A stretch of 64,000 nucleotides of DNA from Hondaea fermentalgiana (Eukaryota; Sar; Bigyra; Thraustochytrida; Thraustochytriidae). Below, piece by piece: positions 42,355-52,637 of the stretch. The stretch spans positions 12,841-76,840 of the forward strand of contig NPFB01000096.1 of assembly GCA_014084085.1 (NCBI GenBank), read 5' to 3'. The position numbers and the translations under genes are program-made. The notes beneath the pieces were generated by a model. It was not told the origin of the DNA and ran no database searches. It saw only the letters and a program-made list of their open reading frames with translations. Position 1 is the first letter of the stretch. Each line of letters begins with the position of its first letter.

Positions 42355-42704
42355 CCGATCGAGACCAAGCAGTGTCTGTCATGAAGCACGAGGCGTGGTA
42401 AACGAGAGAATCTGAGACGGAGACGGGGAGAGAGAGAGAGAGAGAGAGGAAGAAAAATCAAACAAGGTAGGTAGGTTCAACAGATCTACTTTGTTACGCT
42501 TCTTGATTGGTGACTGCTCGACTTCTGTCTGTCTGCTTGCCTGTCTGCCTGCCTGCTAGCCAGTCTACCTTTGCGCAGACGCGAAATGCCTCGTAATAGT
42601 TTCCACACGCAAAATGTGCAATAGAAGAGAGCGCGGATACATTAAAGTGAAGTATTCACTTTCGTCTGAAAGCATCATAATGGCTAATGGCTCAGTCGGC
42701 CTAC
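42355..42704. other. 3'-3' intergenic spacer with GA microsatellite
   Basis: Convergent spacer. A GA run lies at about 42427-42448, and CTGTCTGCTTGCCTGTCTGCC-type repeats near 42525-42560. No gene is seen. Confidence 0.5.
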
Positions 42705-43601
42705 CTATCTACGCCGCCTGGCACGCTCACTCGGCTGCCATATAATGCGATGCTCGCCCTTCCCCTCGGGTAAGGTAATCGTGCCAAGATTCTCCCACCT
42801 CGTGAGCTTGAGCGCATCTTCGCGTCGGATGAGGATTGCCGGAATGCGAACACTTCGCCAGGAGGATGCCAAGTCCTGGTGCGCGAACCCAAGGGAAAGT
42901 CGATCGGCAGGGCGCTGGCCGAGAAATGGGCCACAATAAAAGTTTTCGTCGCAGCCATCTTCTTCATCAACGATGATGACCGCCGAGGCACCCGCTTCTT
43001 GGACGCGGAGAACCTTCTCCAGGAGGGTGACGCCCCCTCCACGATAAACGAGGGTCAGACGGTCCTTGACTTGATGGCCGTTGATGATGGCCTCGCGAGC
43101 GTCATTGGGCACTGCGATCGCAAGCCGTCCATCTACGTGATATTTGACCGGGCCGTGATGCGCATCCCAGCTGTCGATGAAAGATCCTGTCTCATGAGCG
43201 TCCATACAATCGACGCAAAATGTCAGACCTTCCGCAAACATGAGGGAAAGCTGTAGCCCGGGAATATAACATCGCTGACGCTCTCCTGCGTCAACGCCTT
43301 CTGCGCTCGGAGGGTGGTGATCACTTTCTACACTTTTACACACCATCTCTTTTTCGAGTGACTTTCGCCTTTCCTTATTTTTCTCGTCCTCGGTCATTTC
43401 CGCGTGCCGCTGTCGGGCTTCAAAGTCTGCGCGTTCTTCCTTGTTTAAAAACGCAGGTTTGAATGGCTTTCGCGTGCCCCCAAGTGCTTCTGGATGGAAA
43501 GAACTGCCCGGCATTCTCCTCGGCTTGGCCTCCGCTTCCGTGATAGCAATATCAGAGAGACAGACGAGCGACCAGAGCACCAAGAGTATGCGCATCGACA
43601 T
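42705..43601 (-). CDS. Secreted/luminal protease-associated (PA) domain protein
   Basis: From the ATG at 43601 the product is 298 residues and begins with a hydrophobic signal peptide (MSMRILLVLWSLVCLSDIAI, likely cut after EAEA). The frame opens 20 codons further, through a second ATG with a strongly basic stretch, which would bury the signal; I prefer 43601. The charged region about 30-85 is helical. The C-terminal half matches a PA domain: AIINGHQVKDRLTLVYRGGG, then VLRVQEAGASAVIIVDEEDG and SVRIPAILIRREDALKL. PA domains act as lids or substrate-docking modules on vacuolar sorting receptors, PA-TM-RING ligases and proteases. Here no protease or membrane domain is attached. Several cysteines in the middle suggest disulfides. 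The protein is probably in the secretory or endomembrane lumen. Confidence 0.82.
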   Translation of the reverse strand: MSMRILLVLWSLVCLSDIAITEAEAKPRRMPGSSFHPEALGGTRKPFKPAFLNKEERADFEARQRHAEMTEDEKNKERRKSLEKEMVCKSVESDHHPPSAEGVDAGERQRCYIPGLQLSLMFAEGLTFCVDCMDAHETGSFIDSWDAHHGPVKYHVDGRLAIAVPNDAREAIINGHQVKDRLTLVYRGGGVTLLEKVLRVQEAGASAVIIVDEEDGCDENFYCGPFLGQRPADRLSLGFAHQDLASSWRSVRIPAILIRREDALKLTRWENLGTITLPEGKGEHRIIWQPSERARRRR

Positions 43602-44162
43602 GATTCTGGCTCCGCAAGATCGACCTCGTCGCAAGACAACTCTGCGTCGCTTCATCGTCATTACGGTGTTGATTCGCTCTCTTATCGCAAGGCATGCAAC
43701 GCGGCCAACTCAGCTTTGCGCAAGCGGCGGACGCGTAGCCAGAATGTGTGCGTGCGACCAACCCTTTCCCCCAAGAGGGTGTGCACCCTCTGCTTTTAAC
43801 AACAATCAATAAGTCAGACATCCATCGCTATCACTTGTCCGCTCATAACACCAAATCATCCTCGCACGTGCCACATCATCATGGATGGCTTCGCTTGCCA
43901 GAAAAGCAAGCCGAAGTCCAGATAATGATTATGATGATGAGGATCGATGGCGAACCCAACGGCTAGATGTCTATGCTAGCGCGCTCTCTCTCTTTTCTTT
44001 ATCATCCTTGTTTGGGGGCTTGCGCATTTGCACGAAAAACAGGGACGAGCGGAGGGGGATCGAGCTTCTCGCCCGATCGCACCGCGTACACGCCCCGGCG
44101 CGTGAGGGCTTGCATTCAATAGTCTGAGCCGATCGTGTTGCGTGCATCGGACGCGCGCGGCA
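43602..44162. promoter_or_regulatory. Divergent promoter spacer
   Basis: Separates the PA-domain gene (minus) from the CCDC191-like gene (plus). It contains TGATTATGATGATGA near 43925. The last 100 bases before 44163 are GC-rich leader. No gene is supported. Confidence 0.45.
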
Positions 44163-46511
44163 ATGGAGCAGCACTCGCGCGTCTCTGGTGAGACCCGCGC
44201 GTGTGGAGATCCCCCCCCCTCTGATTGGCGTCGACTGCGAGAACGGTTCGCAAAGAAAGAAAAGGAGAATGATGCAACGGCGCCTTTGCGTGAGCTACAT
44301 TCACGTAGAATGTATGTTCAAGACTCCATCTCAGACGCCTGGCGGAATGACATTGATCAAGTTGCAGCCCAGCTCGGGTACCCCCCACTCGATCGGTGCG
44401 ATGTAAATGATTATCAGCAAGACCAGCAGCTACGCGGCCAGGTATCCAATGTCCTCGACCTTTTGCGCAAAAGTGACTTGCGCATTAACAACGATGACAC
44501 CGTGCATGGGACAGACGACGAGGAGCGTTCACTGCTCGCTCAAAGGGCCAAACTTCTCTTTCAAAGGGAACAGCAGAGAGAGCATGCCACCTCCGAGTAT
44601 TCTTCCTGGGTCCGTAGGATTGAGCAGAAATTTCATGAAGACGCAGACAAGGACCAAAGTTCAAGCTCAATGAGTCGCAAAGCAGACGCAAGGCGGAGAC
44701 ACTCCGAATCTGAGAATCGCCCATTGCGCATGAACACAGGAAAATCGCCCACAGCGAGAAACACTTTCGATGCCTACGAGCACGTTCAGCGGATTGCAAT
44801 TCGTGAGCTCGAGCCTACGATGAAGCGTCATCTAAATAACGATGAAGCATTAGCGAGAACGCTGTCTGAACGTGCGTCTGTCCCAAATCAAGAAGGAAAA
44901 CACTCGCTGTTCCAATGGGAGACCGAACATTTTCCACGAACTCGAGATGAACTTCCGCATTCCACCTCAAGATCGCCGCTACAGAGCAGCCGACCTGAAC
45001 CAAAGCGGGCACCATGGAGGCCTTCGCAATTGCAGAAGACGGGAGTGCTTCGTCTTGAGGCTCGTCGCGAGCTTCGAGTATTGCGTATAACGTTCGCCAA
45101 CATGCTTGCGTTTGCGGAAAAGCAACGTGCCGTTCGTGAAGCATCTCATACGTTGATTCTCTCTCGACACTGGCTGCGAGTCCAGTCCCGTCAAAAGAAG
45201 AGGTGCTTTCGAAAATTTTCACGCCACGCTCGCTTCGTCTCACGTCTGCGCATGCAAGCCACGCAGCGTCGCTTCTTTCAACACTGGGTATCATATGCCG
45301 GATGCATGCGCACAAGCCGAGTAAACGAACGTCTCAAGCACGCACGCAAGGAGCGAGTGCGTCTCTTTATCCAGCACGCAGACGTGAGAAGGCATGCTCA
45401 GGTCCTAGAAAGAGTCTGGGCGATCTGGAAGGCGCTCGTTCTTCGCCATCGCGCTCGCCGCGCTGAGATTCGACTGCAAGAAGCTCGCAATGAGCAAAAG
45501 CGCCGATTCAAGGAGAAACTTCGCCGCGAGCAGCAACAGCGTCAGCAGGCGCAGCACGCGCAAGAACAACAACGTCAGCGCGACTATTACGAGCTCGAGA
45601 ACCAAAAGCGGCACCAGCAACAGGTCCAGCAGCATCATTGTGGGGGAACCAAGCGCGGAAAGCTTCGTGAGCAAACTTCAGAGATGATCTCACGTGTACG
45701 AAAGCCACCGCCCCCACCACCTTCGCCTCCACAGGAGGTCTTGGCAATGCAAGAACGCGCCCGCGAGCGCAAAGCTCGGCGCGAAGAGCTTCGAAAGCGA
45801 CTCGAGGAGCTTGAGTTGATGCGCAGAGAAGAGGCTGCGCAACGGGAATTCGAAAAGAATTTGCAAGTCGTTGAGGCGCGCGCAGCCAAACTTGCGAAAC
45901 GGAAACAGGAGATGGTTCGGCGAGAAGAGATCCAAAAGGCGCGAGAAAGTCGAGCCCAGCTCTCGGCCTTGCATTGTGAGCGAGCAAAGCTGTGGTATCA
46001 CGGACTTAAGCCATGGAAGATTTTGGTGCGCATTGCCCAAATAAACTTTGAAAGGGCCCAGACGCACTACCGACGTGCTCTCTTGCAACGGCAACTTCGT
46101 CACTGGCACGGAGTGACCCGTTCGATTGCGCTCGTGCGGCGCAAGAGAGAAAAAGCCATGGACAATGCTGCCGTGCACTTTCGACGTCGCGCACTTTTGC
46201 GACTTGGCTGGCGATGCATTGCATTACGCCACGCGCGTTTGCAGGCCAAGGGCGCTGCAATTCAGTCGAGTTGGCGAATGTTCTCTCGACACGAGGTGTG
46301 GAGAAAATGGCAGGTTGCGGTGCAACGCGAACAGCACCGAGCTGACAGCGCTCGTCGCTTTGCCGCCCGGACGCTCCAAAAGCGCATTTGGTCGCGTTGG
46401 ATGTCGTTCGTTCATGGCGTGCGAGAAGCAAGGACGAGAACGGCAGGTAAAAATCAAATCTGGTCAAGAGTTCGTGATTGGCTTGCAGAGGACGACATTC
46501 TCGGTCCTTGA
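44163..46511 (+). CDS. CCDC191/SFI1-like coiled-coil protein (centrosome/cilium)
   Basis: The 782-residue product starts at the ATG at 44163 (G at -3 and +4); the frame extends upstream only to GTG. Residues about 310-425 and 690-770 carry repeated Trp/Phe-centred helices such as HWLRVQSRQKKRCFRKF, RFFQHWVSY, VWAIWKALVLRH and RIWSRWMSFV, the pattern of SFI1-type centrin-binding repeats. A long Gln/Arg/Glu coiled coil spans about 425-500, followed by a PPPPPPSPP tract (about 515). The block from about 525 (RARERKARREELRKRLEELE ... KLWYHGLKPWKILV) closely resembles animal CCDC191, where a coiled coil leads into GLEPWK. Centrosomal or basal-body location is inferred from these families. An AATAAA lies at 46570, 59 bases after the stop. 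Confidence 0.78.
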   Translation: MEQHSRVSGETRACGDPPPSDWRRLRERFAKKEKENDATAPLRELHSRRMYVQDSISDAWRNDIDQVAAQLGYPPLDRCDVNDYQQDQQLRGQVSNVLDLLRKSDLRINNDDTVHGTDDEERSLLAQRAKLLFQREQQREHATSEYSSWVRRIEQKFHEDADKDQSSSSMSRKADARRRHSESENRPLRMNTGKSPTARNTFDAYEHVQRIAIRELEPTMKRHLNNDEALARTLSERASVPNQEGKHSLFQWETEHFPRTRDELPHSTSRSPLQSSRPEPKRAPWRPSQLQKTGVLRLEARRELRVLRITFANMLAFAEKQRAVREASHTLILSRHWLRVQSRQKKRCFRKFSRHARFVSRLRMQATQRRFFQHWVSYAGCMRTSRVNERLKHARKERVRLFIQHADVRRHAQVLERVWAIWKALVLRHRARRAEIRLQEARNEQKRRFKEKLRREQQQRQQAQHAQEQQRQRDYYELENQKRHQQQVQQHHCGGTKRGKLREQTSEMISRVRKPPPPPPSPPQEVLAMQERARERKARREELRKRLEELELMRREEAAQREFEKNLQVVEARAAKLAKRKQEMVRREEIQKARESRAQLSALHCERAKLWYHGLKPWKILVRIAQINFERAQTHYRRALLQRQLRHWHGVTRSIALVRRKREKAMDNAAVHFRRRALLRLGWRCIALRHARLQAKGAAIQSSWRMFSRHEVWRKWQVAVQREQHRADSARRFAARTLQKRIWSRWMSFVHGVREARTRTAGKNQIWSRVRDWLAEDDILGP

Positions 46512-46640
46512 ATTAATTTTTCACGGAGAATGGTGATAGGCTAGCGGGCAACATCTTAATTTTTCACAAAATAAAGATATCACAACAAAAGATACACATT
46601 TTTTTGCAACATCAAGTCAGTCAAAATCAGCAAGCTCCAT

Positions 46641-48473
46641 CTACGTTTTGGCTTCGTTGCGCGCCTTGTCAATGAGCTCTCTTCGTCCTACAGGAAACCG
46701 ATGAATGTTTCTGTGCATCCAGTCATCCGCATCAGCTTCTTCGAATCTGGCGCGGTCAAAAATGACTGCAACTACCTGCTCAGTAAGGTCGTCTTCGCGA
46801 CGACCCATGAGAAGCGAAACGCCGGGCTTTGCAGATCCGCGGTCTCTCTTTCGATAAAAGGAGTCCAGCTGGAAGTCTGCGTGGTCCTGGACCTGGACCT
46901 TGCCCTTGTCGGCGGTGGAGTTGTTTGCAAATCGATACTTGCGTTCTTCGCGAGCAGAGGGAATCATGGAAGCTTCGTGTGCAGCCGCGTCCGCTGCACC
47001 TTCGCTCGAAGCACCGCTATTACCTTGATCCTTGGCTTCGTTCTCGCCCGCTGCAAATCTCGTTTCTGCGTTGGCCCTGTTCATGAGATCGAGCTTGCAG
47101 GCGTCCAAGAGAGCAGATGTGCACGATGCTAGCTCCTCCATACGAGAGACGGACCGTTGGCGCAAAAGAGGAATCTTCTTTCGCTCCGTCGTAGTATCAT
47201 CGGCTTCCCCTGAAGGAGGCTCAGCCACCTCTGCCACAAGTCGTTCCCTCGATTGCGCATTGCTGTTACTGCTGCTGCTGCTGCTGCTTGCGGTCTCGCG
47301 GCGTTTTCTGTTTGTTGGAGACTCGCTCCATGTCGCACCGGGGTCGTGCTTGATCACGCTCTCAATGTCTGGAAAACTGTTCTTCCGTGTAAAGGTGCTC
47401 GGCCGGTGCGTGCATTCCTCTGTCTCCTTTTGACTCTGTTGATCGCGGAGGCGTTGCTCGCGTTCCTTCTTCCGTTTCAGCAAATAATCCTGGCGCTCGA
47501 TCAAGCTCATGCTCAGAAGATTTGTGGAATCCTGTCGTGGAAGTCGAGCGCTGCCACCCAGAACTGCGTTTCCAGCTCTCCGAAGCTTTTGTCCAGCGCT
47601 CGATCCACCATCCGCTCGAGGTGAGGTTGTGAGGTCTGCCTCGGTTTTTCGCCGGTCAAGACGTGACGGTCTGACGCGCTGCACACGTCTCTCGGACTTT
47701 TGTCTCCGTACAGCAGCAGATTTATCGCTCTTGGCGGAAGCACGACCTTGTGCGCGACGCAACGAACTTGCTCCTGCGCTAACATTTGCTGCCGGTGAGT
47801 TTGCCTCGGAATCACGTCTTTTCGCCATGCTCTGAGGTCCCGATGCAGTCAATTGACCTTGACTTGCCAGACTGCCTGGTTCCGTCTGCGTTGCTGCATG
47901 GCGCGGAGATGGCGTTGCATTGTTCCCACGACCACTGCTCGCTTCGACCTCTTCGAGCCGCAGGCGGGCCTCTGCACCAATGGTTGGAATCGTGGGCTGC
48001 GCAAGATCTTCATCCTCACATGTTTCTGGTGAGCCGGGCGCAAGAAGCGATACACGATGGCCGTCCTTGAGCCGAGCTCGCGCCTTAATTTCGGAGTCAA
48101 TCTTGTCGTCATGATGCAGCGGAGATCCAGGGACGTCACCAAGCTCAATACAAATGTGCAGCCAGCATTTGAGCTTTCGTGCATCGTTCACATGGAGACT
48201 ATCGCCCTCGCGGAGCATTTGCTGCAGCGTCTTGACGGCCATATCGTCGAGACCAAGATGCAATGGGTTCGAGCGTAACCAATCTCGGACCTGGGTGACG
48301 CGCTGCGACCACCAATCGTGATTTTCGCGCTCGTTCTCCTCGGCGCCATCGCGTGCATTATTGTTCGCGCCAAGCCTTTTCTTGGTGAGAAATGGCCTGC
48401 GTCCGCCTCTGAACCGCAGCACATCTGTTGCAACGACCGCTTCTTGCGCGGGAAACGCGCTTTCCGAAGTCAT
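46641..48473 (-). CDS. Unrecognised disordered protein, 610 aa
   Basis: The start is taken at the ATG at 48473; the frame opens seven codons further only via TTG. Residues about 45-145 look like a compact helical domain (WWSQRVTQVRDWLRSNPL ... LKCWLHICIELGDVPGSPL). The rest is mostly disordered, rich in Ser/Arg/Glu, with KRKKEREQRLRDQQSQKE then CTHRPSTFTRKNSFPD (about 335-375), a charged helix plus short Pro/Thr motif seen in many ciliary/centrosomal proteins of protists. A small hydrophobic-patterned C-terminal module (DLTEQVVAVIFDRARFEEAD ... GRRELIDKARNE) ends it. No enzyme motif is visible. It converges with the CCDC191-like gene, stops 130 bases apart. Confidence 0.72.
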   Translation of the reverse strand: MTSESAFPAQEAVVATDVLRFRGGRRPFLTKKRLGANNNARDGAEENERENHDWWSQRVTQVRDWLRSNPLHLGLDDMAVKTLQQMLREGDSLHVNDARKLKCWLHICIELGDVPGSPLHHDDKIDSEIKARARLKDGHRVSLLAPGSPETCEDEDLAQPTIPTIGAEARLRLEEVEASSGRGNNATPSPRHAATQTEPGSLASQGQLTASGPQSMAKRRDSEANSPAANVSAGASSLRRAQGRASAKSDKSAAVRRQKSERRVQRVRPSRLDRRKTEADLTTSPRADGGSSAGQKLRRAGNAVLGGSARLPRQDSTNLLSMSLIERQDYLLKRKKEREQRLRDQQSQKETEECTHRPSTFTRKNSFPDIESVIKHDPGATWSESPTNRKRRETASSSSSSSNSNAQSRERLVAEVAEPPSGEADDTTTERKKIPLLRQRSVSRMEELASCTSALLDACKLDLMNRANAETRFAAGENEAKDQGNSGASSEGAADAAAHEASMIPSAREERKYRFANNSTADKGKVQVQDHADFQLDSFYRKRDRGSAKPGVSLLMGRREDDLTEQVVAVIFDRARFEEADADDWMHRNIHRFPVGRRELIDKARNEAKT

Positions 48474-49334
48474 GCTTTGTACTGCTCTGCGCAATGTAGC
48501 ACTGATCTGGTCTGCACGACGCTGCTCGACTACCTGACGCTCGGCGCGCGCCTGCTCGCGTCGCCCCCCTTGACGCGCGCTTGCGTGCGTGCAAGCGTGC
48601 GCTTTCCGTCTCTACCTCTGTTCTCTACTTAGTAAGAGCCCGAGCTCGGGTTCTTCCTTCCGCTCGCTCGCCTCAATTGCCGCTGCTGCAGCAGCAGCAG
48701 CTACTGATCCTGCTAGCTGACCTCTCCGCCACGGTCTCTGCAACGGCGGACGGGATGCGAGCCGTGCTTGGCCTGGGCCAGTGTCGCTCGCCCTCAAAGC
48801 TGTCTGTCCTTTACTTTCGCCCTGCTTCTGCAACGGATCCCATGTCATGTAAATGTATTATTCGCACATCATCCAAGAATGAAATTTCTTGTTAGCAAAC
48901 TTGTGAAATGTGACGCGCTCTCAAACGGTGTGCACCGATCCGATCGGCGGCGGATCGATTCGTGCAGCAGCTATAAAAGAACATCTGCCTGCCCGATTCT
49001 CTCGTGAGCGAGGGAGGAGGGGGGAAAGAAAGAGCCTTGCTGCCGTGGTGAGATGACGTTATAATTTCTTCATTTTTGCCTTTTGGAGAAAGGACTTCGG
49101 ACAAAGGTGTCGGCTGGCAAGAAAGAAAAGCAGGGAAAGAAGGGAAGAAAAGGACAGAGGTATTGTGCGTGCTTGTGTGCTTGCGTGCGTAACGGAGATA
49201 AAGGGGCAGAATTTCGTCGCAGAGGATTGATCAATCAATCGATCGATCGACGAATCGATCGATCGATTGGTTTATGGACGTATCGGAGGCCGGCGCGTAG
49301 CCGAGCCGGAGGGGAGGGGGGCTGGGGGGTGGGG
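48474..49334. promoter_or_regulatory. Divergent promoter spacer with a TATA-like box and GATC repeats
   Basis: Separates the 610-aa gene (minus) from the dynein-arm-docking-like gene (plus). A GCTGCAGCAGCAGCAGC run lies near 48686-48702. ATCGATCGATCG-type palindromic repeats occupy about 49228-49270 within the probable leader of the plus gene. Confidence 0.5.
48972..48979 (+). promoter_or_regulatory. Candidate TATA box (TATAAAAG)
   Basis: TATAAAAG is a near-perfect TATA box, about 360 bases before the likely start codon at 49335. It is the best TATA-like element seen in any spacer of the window. If real it implies a ~330 base 5' leader or an unseen leader intron. Function is inferred. Confidence 0.4.
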
Positions 49335-52300
49335 ATGACGCAGGCCACGAGGATGGCTACGGCTCGAAGCCACACCAAGCCAGGTGACGCGTCGCTCACG
49401 ATTCGCGCAGGCGTAACTAAAGCACTTCGTGCATATGGAAAGCGTGAAGCTCGCCAACTTCGTAAAGCACAGCGACAAGCTCGTGAGAAGGCAAGTGAAA
49501 TCGGAGACCTGAGTCTTATCGAGAGTGGATCAGGACGTGAAGACGAAGATGGACATCTTGCAGGCCTTCTTGACGATTGCGAGGCTAAAGACGTAAAGGG
49601 AAAAGTCTTTAAGCACTCCATCGAAGAGGCAAGCTCCTTTTTGTTCAAGTCAAAAGGACCAAGTCTGCCCGGGGCAAGCGCTCAGGACATGCTGGCTTCA
49701 CGAAGTATGATGAGCAGCACCTACAGCGGCTTGCCAAGTATTGTTATTCCGACAACCTCGAAAATCGCAAAGAAATCCTCTCCGCGAGCGCGGGCAAACC
49801 AAGCTCGATCGCCTTCGTCGCCAAGTTCCAAAGAGAAATATAACCTTATTCGCCCTGCGCAGTCTTCCCTTGGCAGACGTCCGCGCAATGGCACCGAGAG
49901 CAAGGAACGTGCTCTGAGTAGGAGTTCTGCATCGCAGAGGGCCGGTTCTGGAGTCCTTCAGGGAAAACATTCCAGCTTTCTTCCTCATAATCGAAATTCA
50001 CGACAGCTATCATTTGCTGACGGAGACGCGCGACGGTCTTCTGGGGAGAGAGAAGGTCCAGTGCGACCACGAATGGCATCCTTCAAAATGGGTGGAAGCC
50101 GAAAATTTAGCGCAATTGTTGGCCAACGCAGCAACTCGTCCGTTTCGCGTGTTGAGGTACAGCTAGCACACATGCATCATTCGTCGCTCACAGAGGAGAT
50201 CGAGCGTCTTGTTCAAGAAAACGCCGACTTTGCAAGGTCGCTCGCACTTCTCGAAGAAGTGACACGCAAACGCAGCGATGAGCTCGACAATGCAAGCTTG
50301 CTTCTCTCTCGCGAGGCAGAACACATGGAAAAGTGTGACGCAGATTTGCTTCAACTCGAGACCACCTCAAACGAGCTTGCAGAGAAAGTGGCAAACGTGC
50401 GAGAGGGGCAAAGCGCGTCCCGCTTCCGGCATCGCCAGCTGCAACGCATGGTAATGCGAGCTCAAGATGCGCGGAACGTAGCCAAGCAAAAGGCAGAAGG
50501 TCTGCAGAAATCTCTAGAGTCAAAGTCGACTGCGCACGAGGTTCATGAACTTCAAGTCAAGCTCGCTCAGGTTCAGCAGGAGTCGGAGGTACTGGACGCA
50601 AGCAAGAGCGACTTGTTGACCAAGTTGGAAGATTTTCGGGCTGAAGTGAAGAACAAGTTCGCGGAGCGAGCCCGCATTCTTTCGGATCTCAAACAACTAC
50701 GTATATTACAGATCGACACGGCTCTGAGACGCAAGGAGATTACTATGCAAGCACAAGGCGTGAGTAAAAGGCAAGAACGTCGGCTGAAAAAAGCATCGAT
50801 TGCCAACTCTAAGCGTAAGACGGTGACGGAGTCTGTTCTAGCCAACATGTCGTGCAGTCTCTCACGATACGAAAAGACTGTCCGTAAGATTCAAAAAACG
50901 ACTGGCATCTGGGACGTGAACACCGTCGTGGACCGGTTTTTCTCGCAAGAATCGAAACGGACACAGCTGGAAAAAGATCTTGTCGAAGCAACGGAACGCC
51001 GCAAATTGCTCGAGCAGCGCCTCGAGCAGTCCACAGCCCAGCTTTTGCATGCTCGAGAATATGGCGTAGAGTCCTCGGGACAGGACGTGGCGGACCTCGG
51101 GCTGCTCGAAGGCCAGGTTACGGAAAGTGGCGCCCGACTGCGCCACCAGAGAGAAACCTTTCGGACCTCCTACCGCCTCATCGTCGCGCTTGTAGAGGGC
51201 ACCCGGACGCTGGCAAGAGGACTGAACGCAAATGTTCCCCCGGAACTGCAGCGGGTCCTTGAAGCTGATTCATTTTCGTCGGGTTCCTTTGCAAATCAAT
51301 ACGCCCGACTCGCTAAAATGATGCTTGGCGACCTATTGAGCAGGCTTGTGTATATCTTGAACCATGCTCCGGGCGCACGTGGTTCACTCGAGAACGCCGC
51401 AGCAGATGATGCCTTTCCCCCATCGCGCGCGCGTATGCGAAGAAAGCTCTCCAATGTGTCGCAAGTGTCGGTGCAAGCACAGCAATGGGTCTTTGAGTAC
51501 GCTTCGGTTGCGTCGCCCACGTCGCCTGCCTCGGCGGCGTCCCCTGGACAAGCAAGTCGGGCGATGCTTCGCGCTGCGTCGCCAACCGAGCTGCAGACCT
51601 TGCAGCAGGTGGAGCGCTCTCTCAACTCGATACTACACAATAACATTGCCGCGCTTGGTGCGAGCAAATCCGTCGGCAATACAAAGCCCTCTGGCAGAGG
51701 GGTAGCCGCGACGAGCGCAGGGCCGAAAGGTGAGGACCTGCGTACGAGAAATATTAGAGTGTGCTCACGGCGGGGCTCTTGGAACACACCCGACTCTTCG
51801 TTTTCGACAAGTGCGAGCAAGTTAGCCATCGCAGGACCTCCTCATCAGGGCAAGGATCACGAGCGGGAACAGACACTCAACTCTATGCTGAAAAATATGG
51901 TGGAAACACAAGGCAAAGTTACGGCTTTGGAGAACGCCGGGACCGGCAAGACCAAGCAAGACTCGGACGAGAGCTTGCGCGGCAAGAAAAGTAGCAACGG
52001 TGCTGGTGGCAGCGCCGTCGCTGCAAAAACTTCTAGTAACGCGGACAAACTGCACAACAAGGACGATGCTCTCGCTGATACAATCGAAACCATTGATGAT
52101 CTCGAGGATATCGCTGAAGCGAAATCCTGCTTTGGTTTCCTTCGCAATAATCCACCAACGGGGGCCGAGGAGATCGCACGGTCCACAACGCGAAGCATGC
52201 GGCGACGTTTAAATTCCGGCGAAAAGGAGGCGCCGCAGGAAGTCTTTGATGAGACGCTCAATCACAATCGCGTCTTGTTCAACTTGCTTGGGGCAAGGCG

Positions 52301-52637
52301 CACAGAGTTTGCGCGACCGGAAGCGATTCCCGCAAAGGACTTGTACAAGGACGTGATACGCTCGGACATCAAGAAGCCTTGTTTCACGCGCGAGGAAATT
52401 AAATTGCTGTCCTCGCACCTCGTGAAGCAGGACTCGCAAGCAAAAACGCTGACCGAGTTGGCCGCCAAGGCGCGGGGATCATGGCGAGAAAATGGATCAA
52501 TGCGCTCACTCGGATCGCGCGCGGGCGGCGCCTCCAAGGTTGCGCTATTACCGGCGTCCGTGCTTACCGCTGCAGAGCGTCAACGCGCAGCCAAGGCCTC
52601 GTCTCCGCGCACGATTCCGAGTTCTTTCCGTCTCTAG
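49335..52637 (+). CDS. Outer dynein arm docking complex-like coiled-coil protein
   Basis: The product is 1100 residues from the ATG at 49335; an in-frame ATG at 49353 has a better context (AGGATGG) and would remove six residues. The frame opens upstream only via TTG. The N-terminal 270 residues are basic and disordered. Residues about 280-600 form a long coiled coil. It contains RYEKTVRKIQKTTGIWDVN followed by TVVDRFFSQESKRTQLEKDL (about 515-553), closely resembling the signature ATGVSD..EV..RF..Q of CCDC151/CCDC114 (ODAD3/ODAD1), which anchor outer dynein arms to ciliary doublets. Residues about 600-700 are helical, and the remaining 400 are disordered with Ser/Ala stretches and a helical segment near 920-1010. 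Which docking subunit it corresponds to is not settled. Confidence 0.75.
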   Translation: MTQATRMATARSHTKPGDASLTIRAGVTKALRAYGKREARQLRKAQRQAREKASEIGDLSLIESGSGREDEDGHLAGLLDDCEAKDVKGKVFKHSIEEASSFLFKSKGPSLPGASAQDMLASRSMMSSTYSGLPSIVIPTTSKIAKKSSPRARANQARSPSSPSSKEKYNLIRPAQSSLGRRPRNGTESKERALSRSSASQRAGSGVLQGKHSSFLPHNRNSRQLSFADGDARRSSGEREGPVRPRMASFKMGGSRKFSAIVGQRSNSSVSRVEVQLAHMHHSSLTEEIERLVQENADFARSLALLEEVTRKRSDELDNASLLLSREAEHMEKCDADLLQLETTSNELAEKVANVREGQSASRFRHRQLQRMVMRAQDARNVAKQKAEGLQKSLESKSTAHEVHELQVKLAQVQQESEVLDASKSDLLTKLEDFRAEVKNKFAERARILSDLKQLRILQIDTALRRKEITMQAQGVSKRQERRLKKASIANSKRKTVTESVLANMSCSLSRYEKTVRKIQKTTGIWDVNTVVDRFFSQESKRTQLEKDLVEATERRKLLEQRLEQSTAQLLHAREYGVESSGQDVADLGLLEGQVTESGARLRHQRETFRTSYRLIVALVEGTRTLARGLNANVPPELQRVLEADSFSSGSFANQYARLAKMMLGDLLSRLVYILNHAPGARGSLENAAADDAFPPSRARMRRKLSNVSQVSVQAQQWVFEYASVASPTSPASAASPGQASRAMLRAASPTELQTLQQVERSLNSILHNNIAALGASKSVGNTKPSGRGVAATSAGPKGEDLRTRNIRVCSRRGSWNTPDSSFSTSASKLAIAGPPHQGKDHEREQTLNSMLKNMVETQGKVTALENAGTGKTKQDSDESLRGKKSSNGAGGSAVAAKTSSNADKLHNKDDALADTIETIDDLEDIAEAKSCFGFLRNNPPTGAEEIARSTTRSMRRRLNSGEKEAPQEVFDETLNHNRVLFNLLGARRTEFARPEAIPAKDLYKDVIRSDIKKPCFTREEIKLLSSHLVKQDSQAKTLTELAAKARGSWRENGSMRSLGSRAGGASKVALLPASVLTAAERQRAAKASSPRTIPSSFRL

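Noticed and set aside
48370..48473. LRFRGG near the N-terminus of the 610-aa protein, resembling a ubiquitin-like tail
   Set aside because: Only about 27 residues precede it, so no ubiquitin fold is present; likely coincidence.
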